Source of the DNA: Halobaculum saliterrae
Lineage (GTDB): Archaea > Halobacteriota > Halobacteria > Halobacteriales > Haloferacaceae
Length of the DNA stretch: 39,396 nt
Assembly (NCBI RefSeq): GCF_009831625.1
Contig: NZ_WUUS01000016.1
Location: 1 to 39,396, forward strand
Reading direction: 5' to 3'
Each line of letters begins with the position of its first letter. The first letter of the stretch is position 1. The translations under genes and the position numbers were made by a program. Below are positions 16,753-24,504 of the stretch, in pieces. The notes beneath the pieces are model-generated. The model was not told where the DNA came from and did not search any database. It saw only the letters and a list, made by a program, of their open reading frames with translations.

Positions 16753-16943
16753 GTCGCGCTCGACTCGAAGCGGGGGATCGATCGGTCAACGTAGGTGCAA
16801 CGTGTGTCTTCGACTGGACGGGTTTGTATCTGGGCGCGAATGAGCGCCTAGGCGCGAGATACGGCTGTTTCGACCTCACCGCGGAGCGCTCTCGGGTGTA
16901 TCCCACCGCCTCCGGCCCGCTCTCATGTGAACTCCGGCGGTGA
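16749..16943 (+). CDS. Possible 64-residue protein overlapping the coupling-protein stop
   Basis: A GTG start overlaps the TGA of the coupling-protein gene (GTGA at 16749-16752), a common haloarchaeal arrangement for coupled genes. The product has three Cys residues and no recognisable motif (VGATCVFDWTGLYLG, RYGCFDLTAERS). It ends at TGA 16941-16943. The arrangement supports it; the composition is less acidic than true neighbours, so chance is possible. Confidence 0.3.
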   Translation: MSRARLEAGDRSVNVGATCVFDWTGLYLGANERLGARYGCFDLTAERSRVYPTASGPLSCELRR

Positions 16944-17878
16944 TACGTATCTGTGTGGGTGTACGGCTGGACAGTGAGACAGTGACGTTGAGCGCCACGC
17001 AGAGATCCGGGTTCGCAGGCGGTATTGGGGTTGTTCACGTTCGACAGCTCCGTGTCCGATATACGCGGTACTCCTGGATATTCGGGGTATACACAGGAAG
17101 TACAGCCAGAATCCGGATCACGTCGATATCTTCGAGTGTGGTTCCTACTACAGTTGTTATTGGTGAAACTGCCGTATCGTCGGGTCTGAAGCCCGATACA
17201 GCGATGATAGAGTCGGATAGAGGGGTATTGAAACGAGACCTGCCGACGTGGCTATCAGACGTTCTCTCGCTACATATCGACCAGTATAGGCGGGATCGGG
17301 TGATCTATTCCGGCACAGACTGACAGCCCTCGAGTTACCGATGAGAGGATGATCGTCTCACACGGTGCTTGTGAGTCGCGACAGAGAGATTCACCAAGAG
17401 GCGTCGATAGTTGCGTAGCCGCAAGGTTGGCTGCAGCATGTGGTATCCTAGAGCGTTTGTCTATCAGCCGGAGTCACACATACTAAGCGGGCAATCGAAC
17501 GTGGTTGGATTAACGGAGACGAGCGGAATATCCTGCCATCGGCTGATATTCGCACAGAGAATGGATTTACTTAGGGTATACAGATTGAGTTGACTTACTC
17601 TTCCTCTTTGAAGGTCATTCTCTCCACCCTCATTTCGACTGGAATGCGGCGATTTGACTCTAGGCCGATTGTCGGAGATGGTTGCGTTCGACGTGCGCGT
17701 GACCGAGCCGGAGGGAACGACGAGGCTGACGGTCGTCCTTCGGGTCCGGTAAAGCGCCGCCGTGCGGACGGCGGAGTCGACCTCGTGACGGGGACCGGCC
17801 CGCCGGTGGCGAACCGTCCGCCTCGCGGCTGGGAGGGCACCGGTCAGGCTTTTCCATGCGGCGGAACGCCCCTCGGAC
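16944..17878. other. Gene-poor, degenerate right end of the island
   Basis: About 0.9 kb without a convincing gene. One frame (GTG 16940 to 17323) ends in LKPDTAMIESDRGVLKRDLP, then TWLSDVLSLHIDQYRRDRV; that stretch loosely resembles the middle of haloarchaeal tyrosine recombinases (a loop, LPxWL, and a DYI-x-YR helix), but the catalytic residues are missing. It could be an integrase fossil. The right portion from about 17690 has backbone GC. I saw no tRNA and no repeat matching the left end near 4900. Confidence 0.35.
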
Positions 17879-18391
17879 GTGAGCGTACTCCTCGCCCTCT
17901 CGTACGTCGCCCACGTCGTCGCGGGCGGGCTGTGGACCGGCGGCGTCGCGTACGCGGCCGTGGCGGTCTTCCCGGCGGCACGCCGCGGCGACCTGTCCGC
18001 CCCGGGCCTCGGGCGATCGGTGGACTGGCTGCTGCAGACGACGCGAGCGACCGGCGTCGTGTTACCCCTGACCGGCGGCTATCAGATCTGGCGGCTGTAT
18101 CCGCTCCCCCGGCTGTTGGGGACGACCCGCGGCCACCTCGTCCTCGGGATGTTGGCGCTGTGGGGGCTGATGAACGGCCTCGTCGAACTCGGCGTCTATC
18201 GAATGCGCATGGCGGAGGGCTCCCGGATGGGACTCGGCCGGCACACGATCGAGCGGTTCGGGCTGGACGACGACGCGGACGCGCGAGGGGCTGCCGAGGT
18301 CGCCCGCCCGTACGTGCTCGCGGCCGCCGCGCTGGGCGTCCTGCTGCTCGTCGACGCGGCGCTGCTGGCCGGCGGTCCGGGAGGCGTCTAG
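17879..18391 (+). CDS. CopD-like integral membrane protein
   Basis: 170 residues from GTG (MSVLLALSYVAHVVAGGLWT). Four hydrophobic segments lie at about 5-28, 55-70, 86-108 and 140-165. The first contains YVAHVVAGGLWTGGVAY, which matches the CopD/YebZ-type HxxxAxxWxGG pattern; the related proteins are linked to copper or haem handling in the membrane. The middle loop holds LGRHTIERFGLDDD. The two genes downstream (DUF2249) are often found near respiratory and denitrification genes in haloarchaea, which would fit, but no reductase is present here. The first gene of the right-hand backbone. Confidence 0.65.
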   Translation: MSVLLALSYVAHVVAGGLWTGGVAYAAVAVFPAARRGDLSAPGLGRSVDWLLQTTRATGVVLPLTGGYQIWRLYPLPRLLGTTRGHLVLGMLALWGLMNGLVELGVYRMRMAEGSRMGLGRHTIERFGLDDDADARGAAEVARPYVLAAAALGVLLLVDAALLAGGPGGV

Positions 18392-18504
18392 CGACCGCGA
18401 ACCGTCCACGGGATCCGGGGATCCGGTCGATCGCGATTCGACGCCGTACCGTGTCGAACATGATCGGGTGAACGACCAACGGGATCCGTCGCGAACGACC
18501 GCGT

Positions 18505-18789
18505 ATGGCTCGTGCCGACACCGACGCCGACGGCGACGCCACCGGTACCGAACCCGACGCGGGACCCGCCACCGACGCCGATCGCGTGCTCGACGTGCGC
18601 GAGATCGACGCGCCGCCGTTCGAGCGCATCACGAGCGCGCTGACGGAGATCGGGGGCGACGAGACGCTGGTGATCGTCAACAGCTTCGAGCCCGAGCCGC
18701 TGTACGCCGAGCTCGAGCGGAGGGGGTTCACCCATCGAACGACGCGGGTCGGCCCGGAGGAGTGGCGGGTCGCCGTCGAACGCGAGTGA
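18505..18789 (+). CDS. DUF2249 protein (first copy)
   Basis: 94 residues. A disordered acidic N-terminus (about 25 residues) precedes the domain: VLDVREIDAPPFERITSAL, GGDETLVIVNSFEPEPLYAE, EEWRVAVERE. DUF2249 has a TusA/SirA-like fold and binds unknown ligands; many members lie in clusters for nitrate or oxygen respiration. A paralogue follows 84 bases downstream on the same strand. Confidence 0.8.
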   Translation: MARADTDADGDATGTEPDAGPATDADRVLDVREIDAPPFERITSALTEIGGDETLVIVNSFEPEPLYAELERRGFTHRTTRVGPEEWRVAVERE

Positions 18790-18873
18790 CCGGCGACACC
18801 GGGACGAGCGATCCGCGACCCGGAAGATGTTCGGGGCGAGGGCTACCCCGGTGGCGGCCCGACCGACGGACGC

Positions 18874-19107
18874 ATGCCAACCGAGACGATCGACGTCCGC
18901 GAGGTCCCGCCCGCGAAGCGACATCCCACCATCCACGACGCGTTCGAGGATCTCGACGCCGGCGAGTCGCTGGAACTGATCAACGACCACGACCCGCAGC
19001 CGCTGTTCTACGAGTTCGACGCCGAGGTCGACGACTTCGACGCCGACGGCTACGAGGTCGAACAGCGCGGTCCCGGCGAGTTCGTCGCCCGACTGCCGAA
19101 GGAATAG
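18874..19107 (+). CDS. DUF2249 protein (second copy)
   Basis: 77 residues: TIDVREVPPAKRHPTIHDAF, GESLELINDHDPQPLFYEF, and a short C-terminal strand FVARLPKE. The HDPQPLFYEF motif is typical of the DUF2249 domain. It lacks the acidic extension of the first copy. Tandem DUF2249 genes are common in haloarchaea and probably arose by duplication. Ends close to the convergent halorhodopsin gene (58 bases). Confidence 0.8.
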   Translation: MPTETIDVREVPPAKRHPTIHDAFEDLDAGESLELINDHDPQPLFYEFDAEVDDFDADGYEVEQRGPGEFVARLPKE

Positions 19108-19165
19108 GGCGACGCAGTCTTGTTGGGGATCGGGACGGCGCGCGTGAGGTGCCGGGTCCGGGGGG

Positions 19166-20002
19166 TCAGTCGTCGGCGGGCGCGGCGGTCCTCGTCCGGT
19201 CGGCGCCGCCGGCGGCGACGGTCGACTCGTTCGCGGCGACCCACCGGAGGAGCAGGAACGCGAACACGTACTTCGCGAGGATGTCGAGCGCCGAGTACGC
19301 CCACGACGTGAGGCCGACGGACTGCACGACCGCGAGCCCCTCGACGCCGAGTGCCCACACGATCGGGTAGCCGAGCCACAGCACGACCGTGAGGACCCGG
19401 AGCGTGGCGAATATCTCATCGGTGCCGGCGGCGGTCGCGGCGTCGGCCCACTCGGTCAGCAGGGCGTACAGGACCACCGCGAAGAACGCACAGCTGATCA
19501 GGTAGAACGCCCACCGCAGCGGGTACGACGAGGTGACGAGCGCGGCCGCGAGGCCGGTGACGCACATCCCGATGTCGGCGGCGATGACCGTGAACAGGCT
19601 TCCCCGATCCACGTCGGCGAGCAGGCCGAGCGCGAGGAGGATCATCGGCGTCGACAGCGCCCACGTCAGGTACCGACCCCACTGGCTCAACACCTCCTGT
19701 CCACCCAGCGGGTGCCCGGCCGGCATCGTGATCACCCCGACCGTCAGCCCGGAGACGAGTCCGGTGTAACTGGAGATCGACACGAGCGGGATCATGAGCG
19801 TCGCGGCCCAGATCAACTTCGCTCGAGGGGACTCGACGTTCCGACCCATGTACACGAACAGCAACGCCGACAGCCCGGCCAGCGCGATGTTCGCCCACAG
19901 CGAGGAACTGAGCAGCACGTCGCCCTGGATCTGTGAGAACACCTCGGACTGAGTCACCTGAAGCGGCGATACGTGGACGTCCGGATTCCATCCGATCGAC
20001 AT
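19166..20002 (-). CDS. hop: Halorhodopsin, light-driven inward chloride pump
   Basis: 278 residues, seven transmembrane helices. In helix C GRYLTWALSTPM gives Arg110, Thr113, Ser117 and Ala124 at the positions of bacteriorhodopsin Arg82, Asp85, Thr89 and Asp96: the TSA signature of chloride pumps rather than the DTD of proton pumps. The retinal Schiff-base lysine is Lys244 in SALDILAKYVF, with Asp240 four residues before it. The N-terminal extension before helix A and the B-C loop MPAGHPLGGQEVL are also halorhodopsin features. A TTTATTAT element at 20043-20050 (minus strand) is a likely TATA box. No bacterio-opsin regulator genes are near. Confidence 0.93.
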   Translation of the reverse strand: MSIGWNPDVHVSPLQVTQSEVFSQIQGDVLLSSSLWANIALAGLSALLFVYMGRNVESPRAKLIWAATLMIPLVSISSYTGLVSGLTVGVITMPAGHPLGGQEVLSQWGRYLTWALSTPMILLALGLLADVDRGSLFTVIAADIGMCVTGLAAALVTSSYPLRWAFYLISCAFFAVVLYALLTEWADAATAAGTDEIFATLRVLTVVLWLGYPIVWALGVEGLAVVQSVGLTSWAYSALDILAKYVFAFLLLRWVAANESTVAAGGADRTRTAAPADD

Positions 20003-20042
20003 ACACTCCCGACAGGGCTTCCGGGCATATCAATCTGACAGG

Positions 20043-20050
20043 ATAATAAA
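20043..20050 (-). promoter_or_regulatory. Probable TATA box of halorhodopsin
   Basis: On the minus strand the sequence reads TTTATTAT, 41-48 bases before the hop ATG at 20002. It is the only AT-rich element in the GC-rich upstream region. It would place the transcript start about 15-20 bases before the start codon. Confidence 0.4.
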
Positions 20051-20178
20051 CCCGTTTCGGCCGATCCGTCCGTCGACACCAGGGTCGCTCGACGATCCGT
20101 CATCCTCGCTTGCGGGCGACGACGACGGCCGCCGAGACGGACCACAGCGCGTTTCACGATCCGAGTCGACCGAGGAGT

Positions 20179-21468
20179 GTGCGATCCGCCCTCCCCGTCC
20201 GCCTCCCGCACGCACGGTCCGGACCGCTCGCGGTCCTCACCTCGAACCTCGTCGTCCCGGTCGGCGTCCTCGCGCTCGGCTGGTCGACGACGGTCCTGCT
20301 GGGCGTGTTCGTCCTCGACGTGATCGCCGGCGTCTGGTGGGCGGTCGTGAAGGTCCCCTTCGCCGCGAAGCGTCCGAACAACGCGATCGACGACGACTCC
20401 CGGCTGTTCTGGCCGTTCGAGGCGAAGCGCGGGGGGATCGCGCTCCCCGGTCCGTTCCCGCCGGTGTACCTCCGGAACGTCCCGACGCTGATCGTGGCCG
20501 CGTGTGTCCTCGCGCCGCTGGAGACGGTCGCCGCGTTCATGGTGTTCACGCTGCCGGATCCGACCGTCACCGACGCCATGGCCGGACAGCTGTTGCTCGG
20601 CGGGTCGGCCGTGGTCGTCGGCCGGGGATACGAGACGGTGGCGGACTACTTCCACGGCGGCGAGTACCGCGACCATTCCCCGCGGTCGGTGCTGCTGCTC
20701 CCGTTCATGCACCTGTTCGGCGTCGGGGCGCTCGTGTTCCTCGCCGGGGGGCTGGCGGGATCGGGCCTCGCGGGGGACCTCGTGCTCGGAGCCGTCGTCG
20801 CGGGGAAGTTCGCGTTCGATCTCCGGACGCTACGGGTCGAGCGCGACCCCGACCGACGGGGGTGGTTCTACCGGCTCTACGGGAACGCCGAGACGGAGAT
20901 CGAGCCCGAACCGGTCGCGGTGCCGGACGGCGAGCCGCTCGCGACGATCCGACCGCGCCGTCGCGTCGCGGTCGTCGACGCCGCGTTCCGCGGGCTCACG
21001 TACTCGCTGTCGAGCCCCGTGCTCGTGGTGTGGGCGGTCGTGATCCTCCTGGTGGGTATCGGGGCGTGGTCGCTGGTGGGCTGGCCGGTGCTCGTCGTGG
21101 TCGCGTTCGTCGGGGTCCGGGCGCTGGGACGCTATCTCGCGTACGGGACCGTCGAGTACCGCGCTCACGAGGGGGTGCTCGTCGTGCACGACCGGCTGCT
21201 CGACGAGCCGCAGGCGCGCATCGAGGGGACCGCCGTGACCGGCGCGAGCGTCGAGCGCGATCCCGTCGACCGCGTGTTCGACACCGAGACGCTGGAGATC
21301 GGCGGCACCGACGACGACGTCGGGCCCGACATCGGGCTGACGGTGCCCGAGCCGGAGGAGGTGAACGACGACGAGCCGAACGCGAACCGGTCGCTCCGGG
21401 TCGCCCACGTCGCCGACCCGACGCCGATCGTCGAGGCGCTCGACGCCGCGTGGTACCTGGAACGGTGA
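20179..21468 (+). CDS. Large membrane protein with DUF6498-like helices
   Basis: 429 residues from GTG 20179 (VRSALPVRLPHARSG). The N-terminal half has several membrane helices (VLTSNLVVPVGVLALGWST, TVLLGVFVLDVIAGVWWAVV, and others near 120-240), with the ALGW...FVLDxIxGVWW pattern of the haloarchaeal DUF6498 family. Two further helices lie near 305-345 (LSSPVLVVWAVVILLVGI). The final part is soluble and beta-rich (YRAHEGVLVVHDRLL). An upstream ATG at 20110 would add a GC-rich unlikely leader. No function is established. It diverges from halorhodopsin, about 180 bases apart. Confidence 0.65.
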   Translation: MRSALPVRLPHARSGPLAVLTSNLVVPVGVLALGWSTTVLLGVFVLDVIAGVWWAVVKVPFAAKRPNNAIDDDSRLFWPFEAKRGGIALPGPFPPVYLRNVPTLIVAACVLAPLETVAAFMVFTLPDPTVTDAMAGQLLLGGSAVVVGRGYETVADYFHGGEYRDHSPRSVLLLPFMHLFGVGALVFLAGGLAGSGLAGDLVLGAVVAGKFAFDLRTLRVERDPDRRGWFYRLYGNAETEIEPEPVAVPDGEPLATIRPRRRVAVVDAAFRGLTYSLSSPVLVVWAVVILLVGIGAWSLVGWPVLVVVAFVGVRALGRYLAYGTVEYRAHEGVLVVHDRLLDEPQARIEGTAVTGASVERDPVDRVFDTETLEIGGTDDDVGPDIGLTVPEPEEVNDDEPNANRSLRVAHVADPTPIVEALDAAWYLER

Positions 21469-21547
21469 CCGCGTGAGGCCGGTCTCGCCCGATCCACGGC
21501 ACGGGATCGACGACGGCGTCCGCGACGTGTGGGCGACCGCCGAAACC

Positions 21548-21563
21548 TTTACCGAGCGGTAAA
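21548..21563. promoter_or_regulatory. Operator, exact TTTACC-N4-GGTAAA, upstream of the CoA-transferase operon
   Basis: TTTACCGAGCGGTAAA is a perfect inverted repeat with a 4-base spacer, 56 bases before the CoA-transferase ATG. The same pattern with one mismatch occurs at 25212 and 28824, each in a promoter region of the same functional island. I found no other copy in the window. The binding protein is probably the TetR regulator encoded at 24505-25152. Confidence 0.65.
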
Positions 21564-21618
21564 CGAAACGGGAGACGACGGAGACGCCGCGGGGCGCCCC
21601 GCGGCACGGAACACCACA

Positions 21619-22887
21619 ATGTCCGACACCGACACAGATTCACCATCGACGCAGGGGAAGACGCTGGAGGGCGTGAAGGTCCTCGATCTCTCGACGTTCG
21701 TGACGGGCGGGTTCAGCTCGGCGATGCTCGCCAACCTCGGGGCCGAGGTGATCAAGATCGAGCAGCCGGGGTACGGCGACGCGATCCGCCACTCCGGTCC
21801 GCCGTTCATCCAGGGGGAGTCGCCGTACTACTGGACGGTCAACTACGGCAAGCGGAGCCTCGAACTCGACCTGAAGAACGACCGCGCGAAGGAGGCGTTC
21901 TATGAGCTCGTCGAGCACGCCGACGTGGTCGTCCAGAACTACCGACCGGGCACCGCCGAGCGCCTCGACGTCGACTACGACACGCTCTCGGAGTACAACG
22001 ACCAACTCATCTACCTCGCGATCTCCGCGTTCGGGCAGACCGGCCCGTGGGCGAAGCGCTCGGGGTACGACCTGCTCATCCAGGGGATGAGCGGCCTGAT
22101 GAGCGTCACCGGCGAGGAGGGCCGCCAGCCGGTGAAGGTCGGGGTCCCGATGACCGACCTCATCACGGGGATGTGGGCCGCCTTCGGCGCGATGGCGTCG
22201 CTGTATCGCCGCGAACGAACCGGCGAGGGCGAGTACATCGACCTGGGAATGTTGGAGGCGACGCTGCCGTGGCTCACCAAGCAGGCCGGCATGGTCTTCG
22301 CCGACGAGGAGCCCAAGCGCATGGGGACGAAGGACCCCGTCCTCGCCCCGTACCAGACGTTCGAGACGAAGGACGGGTACATCAACGTCTGCATCCTCAA
22401 CGAGAAGCTGTGGCACGAGCTGTGTGAGGTGATCGACCGCCCGGACCTCCCGGAGGACGAGCGCTTCGCGCAGAACGCCGACCGCGTCGAGCATCAGGAC
22501 GCCCTCGAGGCCGAGATCGAGGCGACGCTCACGGAGAAGACGACCGACGAGTGGATCGAGGTCATCGCCGAGGAGGGCGGCGTCCCCGCCGGCCCGGTGT
22601 ACGAGGTCGAGGAGGCGCTGAACAACCCGCAGGTCGACGCTCGCGGCGCCGTCTCGGAGATCGAACACCCCGAGCTGGGCGAGATCCCGGTGATCGAGCA
22701 CCCGCTCAAGTTCGCGAACAGCGAGAGCGGGTTCGACCGGGCGCCGCCGCTGTTGGGCGAGCACAACCGCGAGGTGTTCGCCGAACTGGGCTACTCGGAG
22801 ACGGAACTCGACGAGTTGGAGGCCGCGGGGATCTTCGGCGGGGCGGACGACGCGGACGACGGCGGCGGCAACGGCGACGACGACTGA
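21619..22887 (+). CDS. CaiB/BaiF family CoA-transferase
   Basis: 422 residues. Class III CoA-transferase: GVKVLDLSTFVTGGFSSAML at the N-terminus, LGAEVIKIEQPGYGD, NYGKRSLELDLKN, VVVQNYRPGTAERLDVDY and ISAFGQTGPW are family blocks. The nucleophilic aspartate is Asp180 in VGVPMTDLITG. These enzymes move CoA between acyl-CoA and free acids; substrates include carnitine, oxalate/formate, succinate, mesaconate and bile acids. The start ATG 21619 gives the standard family start. The TGA overlaps the ATG of the thiolase-like gene by one base (TGATG), so the operon continues. Expected role: activates or exchanges the pathway acid for the downstream C-C cleavage step. Confidence 0.85.
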   Translation: MSDTDTDSPSTQGKTLEGVKVLDLSTFVTGGFSSAMLANLGAEVIKIEQPGYGDAIRHSGPPFIQGESPYYWTVNYGKRSLELDLKNDRAKEAFYELVEHADVVVQNYRPGTAERLDVDYDTLSEYNDQLIYLAISAFGQTGPWAKRSGYDLLIQGMSGLMSVTGEEGRQPVKVGVPMTDLITGMWAAFGAMASLYRRERTGEGEYIDLGMLEATLPWLTKQAGMVFADEEPKRMGTKDPVLAPYQTFETKDGYINVCILNEKLWHELCEVIDRPDLPEDERFAQNADRVEHQDALEAEIEATLTEKTTDEWIEVIAEEGGVPAGPVYEVEEALNNPQVDARGAVSEIEHPELGEIPVIEHPLKFANSESGFDRAPPLLGEHNREVFAELGYSETELDELEAAGIFGGADDADDGGGNGDDD

Positions 22888-24059
22888 TGAGCCGGATCGC
22901 GCTCCCGGGCGTCGGCATGACCCGCTTCACGTCGAGCGACGACCGATCGCTCGTCGATCTTGCGGCGACGGCGTGCCGGCGGGCCGTCGTCGACGCGGGG
23001 ATCGAGCGGGGTGACGTGACCTCGTTGCACGTCGGAACCGCGTTGGCGGAGGCGCTCGGCCAACAGTCGGGACTCGGGAACGCTCTCGCGGGCGCACTCG
23101 GCGTCGAGGGTGTTGCCGCCGACCGCGTCGAGAACACCAGCGCGACCGGGGCGACGGCGGTCCATCGCGGGATCGAGGCGGTCGCGAGCGGCGCCTCCGA
23201 CGTGGCGCTCGTGGTCGGCGCCGAGCGGATGTCGGGCGCCGACACCTCGGCGGTGACGGACGCCATCAGCAGGCTCACCCACACGCGGGAGTACGCACAG
23301 GGGCTCACGCTCCCGTCGTTCGGCGGGCTCGCGGCCGGCGCGTACCTCGACCGGCACGACGCGCCCCGCGAGGCGCTGGCGACCGTCGCCGCGAAGAACC
23401 ACCGCAACGCCGTCGCCAACGAGGTGGCACAGTTCCGCCGCGAGGTGAGCGTGGAGGAGGCGCTCGACTCGCCGGTCGTCGCCGAGCCGCTCAGGCTGTA
23501 CGACTGCTGCCCGATGAGCGACGGCGCGGCGGCCGTCGTCGTGACGCGCAGCGACCGCGGCGAGGGCGGCGATTCCGTTTCCGGCGCCGACCACGCCGTC
23601 GGCGTCGCGGCCCACGCGAGCGCGACCGGCACGCATCCGGTGGCCGAGCGGCCGGACCCGCTTGCCATCGAGAGCGTCCGCGTCGCCGGCGAGCGGCTGT
23701 TCGACGCCGCGGGCGTCGGCCCCGACGACGTGGACGTGGCGTGCATCCACGACGCGTTCACCGTGCTGGAGCTGATCGAGCTGGAGGAACTGGGCTTCTA
23801 CGAGCCCGGGACCGCGTGGGAGGCGACGATGGACGGCGAGACCGCCATGGACGGCGCGCTTCCGGTGAACCCCGGCGGCGGGCTGAAGGCCCGCGGCCAC
23901 CCGCTGGGAGCGACCGGGGTCTCACAGATCGTCGAACTCGTGTGGCAGCTCCGCGGCGACCTCCCCGACGAGCGACGCGTCGACGGCGCCACGCGGGGGA
24001 TCGCGGTCAACGTCGCCGGGTTCGGGAACAACAGCGTCTGTACGATGCTCGAAGCATGA
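22887..24059 (+). CDS. Thiolase-superfamily protein lacking the nucleophilic Cys, probable acyl-CoA retro-aldolase
   Basis: 390 residues. Thiolase fold is clear: IALPGVGMTRF, VGTALAEALGQQSGLGN, VVGAERMSG, CIHDAFTVLE (His288), and the C-terminal NPGGGLKARGHPLGATG with His338. At the nucleophile position, where thiolases have Cys in NxCxSG, this protein has Ser85 in VENTSATGATAV (codon AGC at 23139-23141). It also lacks the CGG-type second cysteine motif. Thiolase-fold proteins paired with DUF35 partners and lacking the Cys are known as acyl-CoA retro-aldolases (Ltp2 type in steroid side-chain breakdown) or as SCP-x-like thiolases; the DUF35 gene follows with an ATGA overlap. Retro-aldol cleavage of a beta-hydroxyacyl-CoA is the favoured role, by inference. 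Confidence 0.8.
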   Translation: MSRIALPGVGMTRFTSSDDRSLVDLAATACRRAVVDAGIERGDVTSLHVGTALAEALGQQSGLGNALAGALGVEGVAADRVENTSATGATAVHRGIEAVASGASDVALVVGAERMSGADTSAVTDAISRLTHTREYAQGLTLPSFGGLAAGAYLDRHDAPREALATVAAKNHRNAVANEVAQFRREVSVEEALDSPVVAEPLRLYDCCPMSDGAAAVVVTRSDRGEGGDSVSGADHAVGVAAHASATGTHPVAERPDPLAIESVRVAGERLFDAAGVGPDDVDVACIHDAFTVLELIELEELGFYEPGTAWEATMDGETAMDGALPVNPGGGLKARGHPLGATGVSQIVELVWQLRGDLPDERRVDGATRGIAVNVAGFGNNSVCTMLEA

Positions 24060-24460
24060 GCGGGGACGACAGTCGATCGGAGGCGGAAGCCGACGACCGC
24101 GGCCGCGACGGCGACCCGCCGGCCGACCGCGCGTTCGTCTGTCGCGAGTGCGGGCGCCGGTGGTACTACACCAAGCCGCAGTGTCCCGACTGCGACAGCG
24201 ATCCGTCGGCGCACGGGACCGAGGAACTCGGCGAGGGGACGGTTCGGGCCGTGACTCGCGTCGAGGTGACGCCGGCGGACGTTCGCTCCCCGAACCGGCT
24301 CGCGCTGGCCGACTTCGACGGCGTCGGCCTGATCGCGCAGGTCGCCGGCGACGACGACCCGACGGCCGGCGACCACGTCGCGTTCGCGGGATCGTTCACG
24401 CTCCGCGGCGACGGCGACCGTCCACAGCCGCGGCTTCGGGTGATCGAGGACGGCGAATGA
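24056..24460 (+). CDS. DUF35 zinc-ribbon OB-fold protein, partner of the thiolase-like protein
   Basis: 134 residues. Zinc ligands Cys29, Cys32, Cys43 and Cys46 (CRECGRRWYYTKPQCPDC) are followed by an OB-fold (GEGTVRAVTRVEVTP, VGLIAQVAGDD, GDHVAFAGSF). DUF35 proteins bind CoA and bridge a thiolase-fold enzyme with a second enzyme, as in the archaeal acetoacetyl-CoA thiolase/HMG-CoA synthase complex and the ChsH2-Ltp2 hydratase-aldolase. A poorly conserved acidic N-terminus of 25 residues precedes the ribbon. The ATG overlaps the thiolase-like stop as ATGA, which supports a complex between the two products. Confidence 0.85.
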   Translation: MSGDDSRSEAEADDRGRDGDPPADRAFVCRECGRRWYYTKPQCPDCDSDPSAHGTEELGEGTVRAVTRVEVTPADVRSPNRLALADFDGVGLIAQVAGDDDPTAGDHVAFAGSFTLRGDGDRPQPRLRVIEDGE

Positions 24461-24504
24461 GTGCGAGCGACGGGAGGCCGGGAAGGGCTACGGCCCGGTC
24501 CCGA

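Larger units (their letters stand above)
4896..17660. mobile_element. Accessory island with archaeal conjugation module and a uS17-fusion cassette
   Basis: Between the APH-like gene and the CopD-like gene the base composition changes: intergenic DNA becomes AT-rich, and the genes use A/T third positions more often than the flanks. The interval carries VirB4-like and VirD4-like ATPases, a primase-polymerase-like protein, an orphan intein-like homing endonuclease, truncated genes and a uS17-like fusion protein. These are hallmarks of an integrated conjugative element or plasmid remnant. I found no flanking tRNA gene, no matching direct repeats and no intact integrase, so the edges are approximate and the element is probably decayed, or is several overlaid insertions. 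Confidence 0.55.

Noticed and set aside
4896-17660. CRISPR array, rRNA or tRNA genes, replication origin
   Set aside because: I searched by eye for regular spacer-repeat arrays, tRNA-like GGTTCGA loops and clustered origin-box repeats and found none. A tool search such as tRNAscan would be decisive.
24461-24504. Another copy of the TTTACC operator near the convergent ends of DUF35 and TetR
   Set aside because: No TTTACC or GGTAAA half-site is present in this gap.
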